From contig JANSYA010000001.1 of the NCBI GenBank assembly GCA_024742665.1, positions 1,505,001-1,569,000 of the forward strand: a DNA stretch of 64,000 nt, given 5' to 3'. The translations under genes were made by a program, and so were the position numbers. The DNA is from a bacterium. Its GTDB lineage: Bacteria > Spirochaetota > Leptospiria > Leptospirales > Leptonemataceae. The notes below the pieces were generated by a model. The model saw only the letters and a list, made by a program, of their open reading frames with translations. It searched no databases and had not been told where the DNA came from. The first letter of the stretch is position 1, and the number at the start of each line of letters is the position of its first letter. Positions 18,089-25,452 of the stretch are shown here, in pieces.

Positions 18089-18124
18089 AAGCCGGGGCCC
18101 TGTGCGGGTCGCCGGTTTCTTTGA
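18089..18124 (+). terminator. Candidate attenuating hairpin between pstS and pstC
   Basis: AAGCCGG at 18089-18095 can pair with CCGGTTT at 18112-18118, and GGCCC with GGGTC inside. The stem is followed by a short T-rich stretch (TTTCTTTG). This would allow partial termination after pstS, giving more binding protein than permease, as in other pst operons. The T-run is weak. Confidence 0.35.
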
Positions 18125-18136
18125 GTTAATGCAACT

Positions 18137-19117
18137 ATGACCGACAACCAGGCTTCCGAATCCCGCGAAGACGGCGCCGCCGCGCTGCTCGCCTCCGGCG
18201 GGCGACGGGCGGTTTTTTCCCGCTACGGCCAGCGGCCCTCGTACGGCCTTGGCGAACGAGCCATGCGCTATTTGCTGCGCAGTCTCGCTTACCTTACAGT
18301 GGGCGTAACCTTCGCGATCTTAATCGTATTATTTGTCGATGCGATGCAGTTCTTTCGGCAGGTAAACATTCTGGATTTTATCGCCGGGACGCAGTGGGAA
18401 CCCTTCGGGGAACCCAAGAAGCTCGGCGTGCTCCCGCTTTTATCGGGCACTCTTATGATCGCGGTCGGATCGTCTCTGGTCGCGATTCCCCTCGGACTCG
18501 GGACGGCGGTCTATCTCACGCAGTACGCGTCCCGCAGGATTCGCAACATCGTCACTCCGATCGTCGAGATCCTGGGCGGTATTCCCACGGTTGTTTACGG
18601 CTATTTCGCTCTGACGACGGTGACTCCTTTTTTACGCACTATTTTCCCCGGCATTGAAGTCTTTAACGCGCTGTCGGCCTCAATCGTCGTCGGCATCGCG
18701 ATTCTGCCGATGATTTCCAGTCTTTCGATCGATTCTCTGGGCGCTGTGCCCGCTTCGATTCGCAACGCGGGCTACGCCCTCGGTATGCGAAAATTTCACG
18801 TGGTTACGAAAATCATTATTCCCGCGGCGACCTCGGGCATCGTCGCTTCTTTTATTCTGGCCTTCGCCCGGGCCATCGGCGAAACGATGGCCGTGGTGCT
18901 CGCGGCGGGCGCCACGCCGAATCTGGAGCTGAACTATCTGGAAGGCATCCAGACCATGACGGCCTTTATCGTGCAGATCAGTCTGGGCGATACGCCGGCC
19001 GGCACGATCGAATATTACACTATCTACGCGATCGGCTTGAGCCTCTTTCTGATCACCTTCGCGTTCAATCTTCTGGCGTCGCGCATCGTCCTGCGCTTTC
19101 GCGAGGTATATCAGTAA
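18137..19117 (+). CDS. pstC: Phosphate ABC transporter permease PstC
   Basis: A 326-residue permease with about six membrane helices after a polar 50-residue N-terminus. Typical PstC blocks are PLLSGTLMIAVGSSLVAIPL, EILGGIPTVVYGYFAL and the ATPase-contact loop ALGMRKFHVVTKIIIPAATS. AFARAIGETMAVVLAAG carries the Arg and Glu usually found in the phosphate path. It is followed after 18 bases by pstA. Confidence 0.95.
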   Translation: MTDNQASESREDGAAALLASGGRRAVFSRYGQRPSYGLGERAMRYLLRSLAYLTVGVTFAILIVLFVDAMQFFRQVNILDFIAGTQWEPFGEPKKLGVLPLLSGTLMIAVGSSLVAIPLGLGTAVYLTQYASRRIRNIVTPIVEILGGIPTVVYGYFALTTVTPFLRTIFPGIEVFNALSASIVVGIAILPMISSLSIDSLGAVPASIRNAGYALGMRKFHVVTKIIIPAATSGIVASFILAFARAIGETMAVVLAAGATPNLELNYLEGIQTMTAFIVQISLGDTPAGTIEYYTIYAIGLSLFLITFAFNLLASRIVLRFREVYQ

Positions 19118-19135
19118 GCAATTGCTGCGACTATT

Positions 19136-19999
19136 ATGGATCTAAAAACGCGCTATCAATTCCTCGGTCTGATTTTCCAGACCTTCTGCCTGGCGGCGAA
19201 TGTGACCGCTTTGCTCTTCTTATTCGTGCTGATTGCGGGAGTGCTCGCAGACGGGGCGGAGTACCTGAGCCTGGACTTTTTGCAAAACTATCCCTCGCGC
19301 ACGCCGGCGAAGGCGGGCATTCTGTCGGCGATCGTGGGCAGTATCTTTATGATGGGCCTGACCGCGCTCTTCGCGATTCCCACCGGCATCGGGGCCGCGA
19401 TCTACATCGAAGAGTACGCGTCCGAATCGCGTCTGATTCGTTTTATCAAGCTGAATATTCAGAACCTGGCGGGCGTGCCTTCGATCGTCTACGGGATTCT
19501 CGGTCTGACTCTGTTCGTGCGCGGGCTGGAGCTGGGCCGCAGTTTGCTCGCGGGATCGTTAACGATGGCGCTTTTGATTTTGCCGGTGATTACGATCTCG
19601 GCTCAGGAAGCGCTGCGAGCCGTGCCGGATTCTTTTCGTCTGGCCGGCTTCGGCATCGGCATGACCCGCTGGCAGGTCGTGCGCAATATGGTGCTGCCGG
19701 TCGCCGTGCCGGGCATGCTGACCGGAATCATTCTGGCGCTGTCCCGCGCGATCGGCGAAACCGCGCCGCTGATTATGATCGGCGCGCTGACCTTCGTCGC
19801 GTTTTTACCGGCTTCCCCGATGGACGGCTTCACGGTGCTGCCGATTCAAATCTTCAACTGGACCAGCCGACCGCAAACCGACTTCCATGCCCTGGCGGCC
19901 TCGGGGATTATCGTCCTGTTAGTTGTGCTGCTGGCGATGAACGCCTTCGCGATCTTTTTACGCGTCTACTTTCGCAATAAACTGAAGCATCTGGCCTGA
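19136..19999 (+). CDS. pstA: Phosphate ABC transporter permease PstA
   Basis: A 287-residue permease. It shows IEEYASESRLIRFIKLNIQN, LAGVPSIVYGILGLTLF, the ATPase-contact loop GFGIGMTRWQVVRNMVLPVA and ALSRAIGETAPLIMIGA. The closely matching RAIGET motif in PstC shows the two permeases are paired. The gene lies directly between pstC and pstB. Confidence 0.95.
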   Translation: MDLKTRYQFLGLIFQTFCLAANVTALLFLFVLIAGVLADGAEYLSLDFLQNYPSRTPAKAGILSAIVGSIFMMGLTALFAIPTGIGAAIYIEEYASESRLIRFIKLNIQNLAGVPSIVYGILGLTLFVRGLELGRSLLAGSLTMALLILPVITISAQEALRAVPDSFRLAGFGIGMTRWQVVRNMVLPVAVPGMLTGIILALSRAIGETAPLIMIGALTFVAFLPASPMDGFTVLPIQIFNWTSRPQTDFHALAASGIIVLLVVLLAMNAFAIFLRVYFRNKLKHLA

Positions 20000-20034
20000 T
20001 GCGCTCTGACTGATCTTATAACGGAATCTTTAAT

Positions 20035-20859
20035 ATGACCGAAAACAGCAATCCCGGCAAAATGGGCGTCACCGTTCAGCCTGCAAACAGCGGCGACGCC
20101 GATGAAAATCTCGAAGTGGTCTTCGCCTGCGAGGACGTGAATATATTCTACGATCAATTCCAGGCGATCGATTCGCTGAATATGAATATCAACAAGCACC
20201 GCATCACGGCGCTGATCGGGCCGTCGGGTTGCGGCAAGAGCACCTTTCTGCGTACTTTAAATCGAATGAACGATTTCATTCCGGACTGGCGCATCAAAGG
20301 TCGGATCACCCTGGAAGGCGAAGACATTTACGCTCCCCGGGTCGATCCGGTCGAAACCCGCCTGCGAGTCGGCATGGTCTTTCAGCAGCCGAACCCTTTT
20401 CCGAAATCCATCTATGAAAACATCGCCCTCGGCCCGCGGCTGAACGGCTACACCGGCGAACTGGACGCGCTGGTCGAAGACTCCCTGAAACGCGCCTATT
20501 TATGGGATGAAGTCAAAGACAAGCTGGAAGAGAGCGCTTATAGTCTTTCCGGCGGTCAGCAGCAGCGTCTGTGCATCGCGCGAGCCATCGCCATGCTGCC
20601 GGAAGTTCTGCTGATGGACGAACCCACGGCTTCTCTGGATCCGATTTCGACGCGCAAGATCGAAGAGCTGATCACCGAGCTGAAGAAAAACTACACGATT
20701 ATTATCGTAACGCACAATATGCAGCAGGCCGCGCGCATCGGCGACTACACGGCGCTCTTTTACCAGGGCAAGCTGATCGAGTACGATCGCACCTTCAAAA
20801 TATTCACCAACCCCGGCGAAAAACTAACGGAAGACTATATTACGGGAAGATTTGGTTAA
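20035..20859 (+). CDS. pstB: Phosphate ABC transporter ATPase PstB
   Basis: A 274-residue ATPase, slightly long for PstB because of a 30-residue polar N-terminus. It has a Walker A ([10 protein letters not shown]), Q-loop ([17 protein letters not shown]), signature ([16 protein letters not shown]), Walker B ([13 protein letters not shown]) and H-loop ([14 protein letters not shown]). [12 protein letters not shown] is diagnostic for PstB. It energises the PstC/PstA channel. The gene is followed at once by perfect inverted repeats at 20861-20912. Confidence 0.97.
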   Translation: MTENSNPGKMGVTVQPANSGDADENLEVVFACEDVNIFYDQFQAIDSLNMNINKHRITALIGPSGCGKSTFLRTLNRMNDFIPDWRIKGRITLEGEDIYAPRVDPVETRLRVGMVFQQPNPFPKSIYENIALGPRLNGYTGELDALVEDSLKRAYLWDEVKDKLEESAYSLSGGQQQRLCIARAIAMLPEVLLMDEPTASLDPISTRKIEELITELKKNYTIIIVTHNMQQAARIGDYTALFYQGKLIEYDRTFKIFTNPGEKLTEDYITGRFG

Positions 20860-20860
20860 G

Positions 20861-21060
20861 CAGTTGGAATGCCGAAGGCATTCCAACTGCGACCTCTGCA
20901 CGTAGTGCAGAGCAAAACTCTGAGCAAGACCGGCTGATATTGTCAGTTCGCGACCTCTGCGCCGGAGGTGCAGAGCAAATGAAAGCCGAAGGCATTCCAA
21001 CTGCGACCTCTGCACCGCCCCCCGTGGGGCCAGTGGGTGCAGAGAAAAACTCTGAGCAAG
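20861..21060. repeat. Structured intergenic repeat cluster between pstB and phoU
   Basis: A perfect 13-bp stem with a GAA loop spans 20861-20889. It is followed by the 8-bp stem CTCTGCAC/GTGCAGAG with loop GTA (20894-20912). A 31-base segment (20871-20901) is repeated exactly at 20985-21015. A 15-base segment AAAACTCTGAGCAAG is repeated at 20914-20928 and 21046-21060. CTCTGC/GCAGAG arms recur at 20955-20975 and 21009-21044. The cluster lies between convergent genes and may act as a bidirectional terminator or a repetitive extragenic element. Confidence 0.75.
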
Positions 21061-21084
21061 CGCGGCGAAGCCGAATCCGCTTAC

Positions 21085-21705
21085 TTAAATTTCGGGAGGG
21101 TTTTCGTACTGACCGTGACGGATGTCGGTCGCGTTGACGGTGAAGATTACGTTCTCGGCGATATTGGTCGCCAGATCTCCAATGCGTTCCAGGGCCTTGG
21201 CGATAAAGGCTTCCGCGATGCCCGGGGCCGACTCGATGATCCGATCTTCGATGGCGTCGACCTGGAATTCGATTTGCATTACTTCGGCGGCGAGTTTGGC
21301 GTCGCTTTCGATCAGAGCCTGAATGGCCGTGTCAAGGGCCTCGCGGGCTTTAGCCGCCAGTTCCATCATATCGGGGCCCGGGGCGCCTTTGAGCTTGAGC
21401 GACCACTTGGCCACGCTTTTACTCTGATCGCCGACGCGTTCGAGTTCCCGGGTGATTTTGATCGCGCTGAATACGAAGCGAAAATCGATGGCATAAGGTT
21501 CCCGGAGCAGCAGCAGCTCCATGCAGCGCTGATCCAGATTGAGTTCCATGGTGTCGAGCTCGGAGTCGGCGGCGCGGATGCGGGCGACGCTTTGTTCGTC
21601 GCCGGAGGCCAGGCACTGCACGGACTGATCGTAGATATCCATGGCCTTGCGCGCCATCAGAGCGACTTCGGAGCGCAGTAGATTGATTTCGGATGTTAGC
21701 AGCAT
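21085..21705 (-). CDS. phoU: PhoU phosphate signalling protein, second copy
   Basis: A 206-residue PhoU closely similar to the first copy through its whole length, for example AEAFIAKALERIGDLATNIA against AEAFIAKALERVGDLATNVA. Both metal-site motifs (RELERVGDQSKSVAKW and the above) are intact. It converges on pstB, while the first copy diverges from pstS, so the pst genes are bracketed by phoU genes on the other strand. One copy may serve PhoR and the other a different task; nothing in the sequence decides which. Confidence 0.93.
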   Translation of the reverse strand: MLLTSEINLLRSEVALMARKAMDIYDQSVQCLASGDEQSVARIRAADSELDTMELNLDQRCMELLLLREPYAIDFRFVFSAIKITRELERVGDQSKSVAKWSLKLKGAPGPDMMELAAKAREALDTAIQALIESDAKLAAEVMQIEFQVDAIEDRIIESAPGIAEAFIAKALERIGDLATNIAENVIFTVNATDIRHGQYENPPEI

Positions 21706-21872
21706 AAAGTCACCGTCGGGTAAAAAAACCTGTTCGCAGGAAATAATATCTTCGATGAAAGTATAAAGTCAATGAATAAATTATTTCCCGTATCTAAAAG
21801 CATTGCGAGGAGTACGTAACGGGTGTTTGCCTGTATAAGACGATCTTATGCGAAGAATAGTAATAGTTGGCG

Positions 21873-22760
21873 ATGTTTCATAATAATTCCGATGTGCGAA
21901 TCGAAGCGTATCGCGGCGAAGATCCCGCGCGCGAAATCTACGCCGGTCGCGTACTGCGTATCGCCGGCGGCGGGCGGGCTTTCGTCGAGCTGCTTCGCCC
22001 GCGTCTCGTGGAACTATTTGAAGTGTCGAATCAAAACGATCTGGAATTCGCGCACGAAGTTCATGATCCCGCGCGTCTGTACCAATTGACGACGCGCGCT
22101 CAGGCCTGGCTGCGAGAGGACGAGGGATTTCTGCGTGCCGCCAGGCGTTTGCTTGCGGCCTTCGATACTGGCGCGCAAGATCTGCGCTTTGACGGGCCGC
22201 GACTGCGCGTCGTGCCGCACGATGGCTTTCGCGTACCCGCCGCGGCCCCCGCCTATTATGTCCATCGCGACACCTGGTTTGCGAATCCCGTCGGCCAGTG
22301 GAATTGGTGGATCCCGGTCTTCGATACGCCCGCCGGGCGGGGCTTTCGCATCTATCCCGAGTGTTTCGATCGCAGCGTTCCGAATAACTCCGGCGAATTC
22401 GATCTGAACGAGTGGAATCGGGCGGGCGGTTTCCAATCGGGTAAGGCCGGCGATTCGGCGGCAGACGCAGCGCGGCAGGTCCATCCGCGCCCCAATCCGG
22501 AGTGGGCGGGCGAAAATCTCGAAGGCGCCGGTCGAGGGCTGGCGATCGAAGGCCGGGCGGGGGATTGCGTTCTATTTTCAGCGCAGCATCTGCACGGCAC
22601 GATCCCGAATGCCAGCGGTCGCACCCGTTTCAGCGTCGAACTGCGCAGCGTGCGCCCGGGCGATTCGGGAACGCCCCGGGAAACCGACAATCGTTCTCGT
22701 GGGTCGACTTTTACGACGATGCGTCCGCTTCGTGATCGTGATAGTCTTCAGGCGGAGTGA
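21873..22760 (+). CDS. Fe(II)/2-oxoglutarate oxygenase-like protein
   Basis: A 295-residue soluble protein resembling phytanoyl-CoA-type dioxygenases. The candidate metal triad is His131-x-Asp133 in YYVHRDTW and His241 (or His239) in FSAQHLHGTIPN. Arg252 in RTRFSVELR is the likely 2-oxoglutarate anchor. A TTG six bases upstream is an alternative start; neither has a strong ribosome site. Its last 50 bases overlap the end of the convergent 532-residue gene, so the two may have evolved side by side. The substrate is unknown. Confidence 0.72.
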   Translation: MFHNNSDVRIEAYRGEDPAREIYAGRVLRIAGGGRAFVELLRPRLVELFEVSNQNDLEFAHEVHDPARLYQLTTRAQAWLREDEGFLRAARRLLAAFDTGAQDLRFDGPRLRVVPHDGFRVPAAAPAYYVHRDTWFANPVGQWNWWIPVFDTPAGRGFRIYPECFDRSVPNNSGEFDLNEWNRAGGFQSGKAGDSAADAARQVHPRPNPEWAGENLEGAGRGLAIEGRAGDCVLFSAQHLHGTIPNASGRTRFSVELRSVRPGDSGTPRETDNRSRGSTFTTMRPLRDRDSLQAE

Positions 22761-24309
22761 GTTCGGGTGTGCTTTCGCGATCCATCATCTGTAGAGCGTG
22801 CACGATGGGGTGCGGAAATTTTCGCGGATTGCGCGGGGTGGGCGCATGGTAGGCGTGGGCGATGCGAATCTTCGGAGCGGGCGTCGCATCGCTTTGAAAG
22901 CGCTCTTGAAAATCCGCCAATAAAAGCGCGTAGTACGGCGCCGAAAGCAGCAGGTTGTCAGTGATCAGCAGCAGCCGCTCCGTCTCGCTTTCAGAGGAAG
23001 CGAGCACCACGCCGCGATTCTTGGCGGCCTCGGCGTTGATTTCCTGATGAATGCGCGATTCCTGATAGGCCGCCACGAAACGCGCATGATTCTCGTGGGC
23101 GCTGTCGGCGACGAAGCGCCGCACCGCGTCGAAGTCGTAGACGTGCTCGTGCTGCTGGTTCAGGCCGGTGCGTTCCAGGTCCGCCTCGATTGCGGCGCGG
23201 TCGTACTTCAGGGCCTTGCGGATGTCTTCGATGCCCGGTTCGCGGGCCTCGCGCAGAAGGGCGCGCACTGAATCGAGGATCGCCGCGCTTCGCTCTCGAT
23301 CGATAGCAGGGGCGGCTCTGGCTGCGAGACTGTGCAGCCCGTCCAGGCGGCGAATATCAGATACGCGTCCGCGGGAATCGAGAATTTCGCGTTCCACCAG
23401 TTCGCGATAAATTTCCAGCGATAGTTCGGGATCGCCCGCCGCGTCGGTGAACGAATAGGGCATGAAGTGGCCGTAGCGGTTGCCGATCAAATATTCGAAG
23501 AAGACGTTATGTTCTCCGCGTCCCAGATGCGCCGTGAAGTTCACGCCCCCGCGATCGAAATTAAACAGGCCGGCCGGCCGATCGTAATGATCGGCGACGG
23601 CGTTCCTGGCTCGCAGCCCGCGAGTCAAGAGCGCGACGGGGGATTCGATCTTCGGATTCGCGGAGTGTTCGGTCGCTTCGAATTCGGCCAGCCAGCGGCG
23701 GAGGCTTTCGGTGAGCGGCGCTGTATGTTTCGCGGGGGCGTCGTCCGCGGCCCCGAGACTTTGAATTGCGCGCCGCTGCCGGCTGTTGATCACGCCGTCG
23801 GATCCGATCAGGCGATCTTTTATGAGATCTTCGAAAAGATCCTCGGTGCTGATTTTCAGGATCGCGGCGGGGGCGGCCAGGTCCTCGTTTGATATACGCC
23901 CCTCGCGATCGTTGACGAAGACGCGCTCTTCGCCCGCCCGCAGCAGACGTTCGAGGGAGCTCGCGGCGTAAAGCCTTGTATCGCCGCCCTGGTCCTGATC
24001 CAGAAGTGCGACGCCCGGTTCGCCGTCCATTAATACGAAAGGCGTCCGCTGATCGCGGTCCAGTTTGCCGTAGCCTGAGTCGACGCGCAGGCTGCGCGTC
24101 GCGTAGCGCTGCGGTTCTTGAATCAACAGCGAGGCGGGCAGCAGACAGACGGCTCGTTCCCGATCTTCGGAAGCCGCAAGCGCGTAGTACGCGATAAACG
24201 TTTCGACGCCGAGTTCGAGCGCGTACAGGCGCAGGCGAAAAAACTCGCGTTCCGATAGAATCCGGTCGGCCCGGGCGCGATCGATGGGAATCGTCGCCTC
24301 GTCGTTCAT
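22711..24309 (-). CDS. Unknown protein, last gene of the MoxR/VWA/NadR operon
   Basis: A 532-residue soluble protein that I do not recognise. It has no signal peptide, membrane helix or P-loop. The sequence is rich in Arg, Glu and Asp. Noticeable stretches are GEHNVFFEYLIGNRYGHFMP near the middle and ETERLLLITDNLLLSAPYYALLLADF near the C-terminus, which could be an alpha/beta core. The C-terminus carries a His/Asp/Glu-rich tail (EDYHDHEADASS). Its ATG overlaps the stop of the NadR-like gene (ATGA), so it is made together with the upstream enzymes. Confidence 0.72.
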   Translation of the reverse strand: MNDEATIPIDRARADRILSEREFFRLRLYALELGVETFIAYYALAASEDRERAVCLLPASLLIQEPQRYATRSLRVDSGYGKLDRDQRTPFVLMDGEPGVALLDQDQGGDTRLYAASSLERLLRAGEERVFVNDREGRISNEDLAAPAAILKISTEDLFEDLIKDRLIGSDGVINSRQRRAIQSLGAADDAPAKHTAPLTESLRRWLAEFEATEHSANPKIESPVALLTRGLRARNAVADHYDRPAGLFNFDRGGVNFTAHLGRGEHNVFFEYLIGNRYGHFMPYSFTDAAGDPELSLEIYRELVEREILDSRGRVSDIRRLDGLHSLAARAAPAIDRERSAAILDSVRALLREAREPGIEDIRKALKYDRAAIEADLERTGLNQQHEHVYDFDAVRRFVADSAHENHARFVAAYQESRIHQEINAEAAKNRGVVLASSESETERLLLITDNLLLSAPYYALLLADFQERFQSDATPAPKIRIAHAYHAPTPRNPRKFPHPIVHALQMMDRESTPELTPPEDYHDHEADASS

Positions 24310-25448
24310 CGCGCGGCATCCTCGCCCGCACTGGCGTTCTGATTGGTCCCGGGAATCCTGCTGGTGTCCTGTTTCGCCCTGGCCGGCGTGGATAGCACTT
24401 CGTCGACGATCCGCACGGCCTGTTCGAAGCGCAGAGCGAAGCGTCGTTTCAGCGAATCGTTTTTATTGCCGGGAGTATCGTCCGGCGGCAGTGGCAGCAC
24501 GCGAAAGACCGCGCCCGCGTTTTGCAGTTCGCGCTGGAAGATCTCGAACATCTCGTCGCGCTGTTCCTGTAAATTTCGTAGCTCGTCGGCGACCCATGGC
24601 GTCTCGGGCGTCAGCAGAATCTGTAGATCGTAGCGGGCGGCCCGCCGCAGGCCTTCCGCGCGGATCCATTCCGGGCAGTGACCGAAGTAGTGCCCGGCAT
24701 AGATCTGCGTTACGATTAAATCCGTGTCCAAAAACAACACGCCGCCGTTTTCGCGCGCGGTCTGTGCGCACAGCCGATCCTCAAGCGCCGCCTGCCCCCG
24801 GGCGATCTCGGGAATGTGCGCGCTCTCTAAATCGTCGACGGGAATGCCGCGCTCTTCCAGGTACTCGCGCGCGTACTCGTGGCACCAGCGCGTACCGTAG
24901 TGCTCGGCGAGCTGCGACGCCAGGGTCGTTTTGCCGCAGGACTCGGGCCCGGTGATGACGATCCGCTTCATAAAATAGGCCCGCGTGACTTCCGGCAAAT
25001 AGCGCCGCTCATGATAGGGCGCCTTTCGCACGGCGGTGCCGGAAATCGGAACCGTGCTGCGAGCCGGATCGACGATCGCGTGGCGCAGGCCCAGCACTCG
25101 CGCGAGCTCGTCGCCGTAGCTCTCGGATGAAAACAAAATGTCCGGCAAGGGCGTCGTCGAATTCGGCGCGAAGAAGCGGCGAATGCTCGCGTTCCAGATG
25201 CGCCAGAAATTCGGGTCTTCGTGCGGCTCCTGGGGATTTTCGTCCGGGTTGTGATACACGCGCACGCCGGGATCGTCGGCGTAGTGATCGCGGATCCAGG
25301 CGAAGCGCTGCTCGCCTGGAATCATTTCGCGCTGCAGGCTGCAGACCAGCACGTGGACTTCGTCGACCTGCGCCCGCGCGCTGTCGATCAGATGGCGATG
25401 CCCTTCGTGGAAGGGCAGAAATTTTCCGATAATCAATCCGCGCTTCAC
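24306..25448 (-). CDS. nadR: NadR-type NMN adenylyltransferase / ribosylnicotinamide kinase
   Basis: A 380-residue bifunctional NAD-salvage enzyme. The N-terminal nucleotidyltransferase domain (about 1-160) has IGKFLPFHEGH with the HxGH motif at residues 14-17 and the late motif ISGTAVRK near 135. The C-terminal kinase domain starts with KRIVITGPESCGKTT (P-loop at 167-175) and has WCHEYAREYLEERG, as in NadR. Together they make NMN from nicotinamide riboside and then NAD. The DNA-binding N-terminal domain of enterobacterial NadR is absent. The start is GTG, five bases after the preceding stop. Its place in this operon is unexpected. Confidence 0.9.
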   Translation of the reverse strand: MKRGLIIGKFLPFHEGHRHLIDSARAQVDEVHVLVCSLQREMIPGEQRFAWIRDHYADDPGVRVYHNPDENPQEPHEDPNFWRIWNASIRRFFAPNSTTPLPDILFSSESYGDELARVLGLRHAIVDPARSTVPISGTAVRKAPYHERRYLPEVTRAYFMKRIVITGPESCGKTTLASQLAEHYGTRWCHEYAREYLEERGIPVDDLESAHIPEIARGQAALEDRLCAQTARENGGVLFLDTDLIVTQIYAGHYFGHCPEWIRAEGLRRAARYDLQILLTPETPWVADELRNLQEQRDEMFEIFQRELQNAGAVFRVLPLPPDDTPGNKNDSLKRRFALRFEQAVRIVDEVLSTPARAKQDTSRIPGTNQNASAGEDAAR

Positions 25449-25452
25449 GATT

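Noticed and set aside
20861..21060. CRISPR array
   Set aside because: Only two exact 31-base copies, spaced 83 bases apart, with internal hairpins; no regular repeat-spacer pattern and no cas genes in the window.
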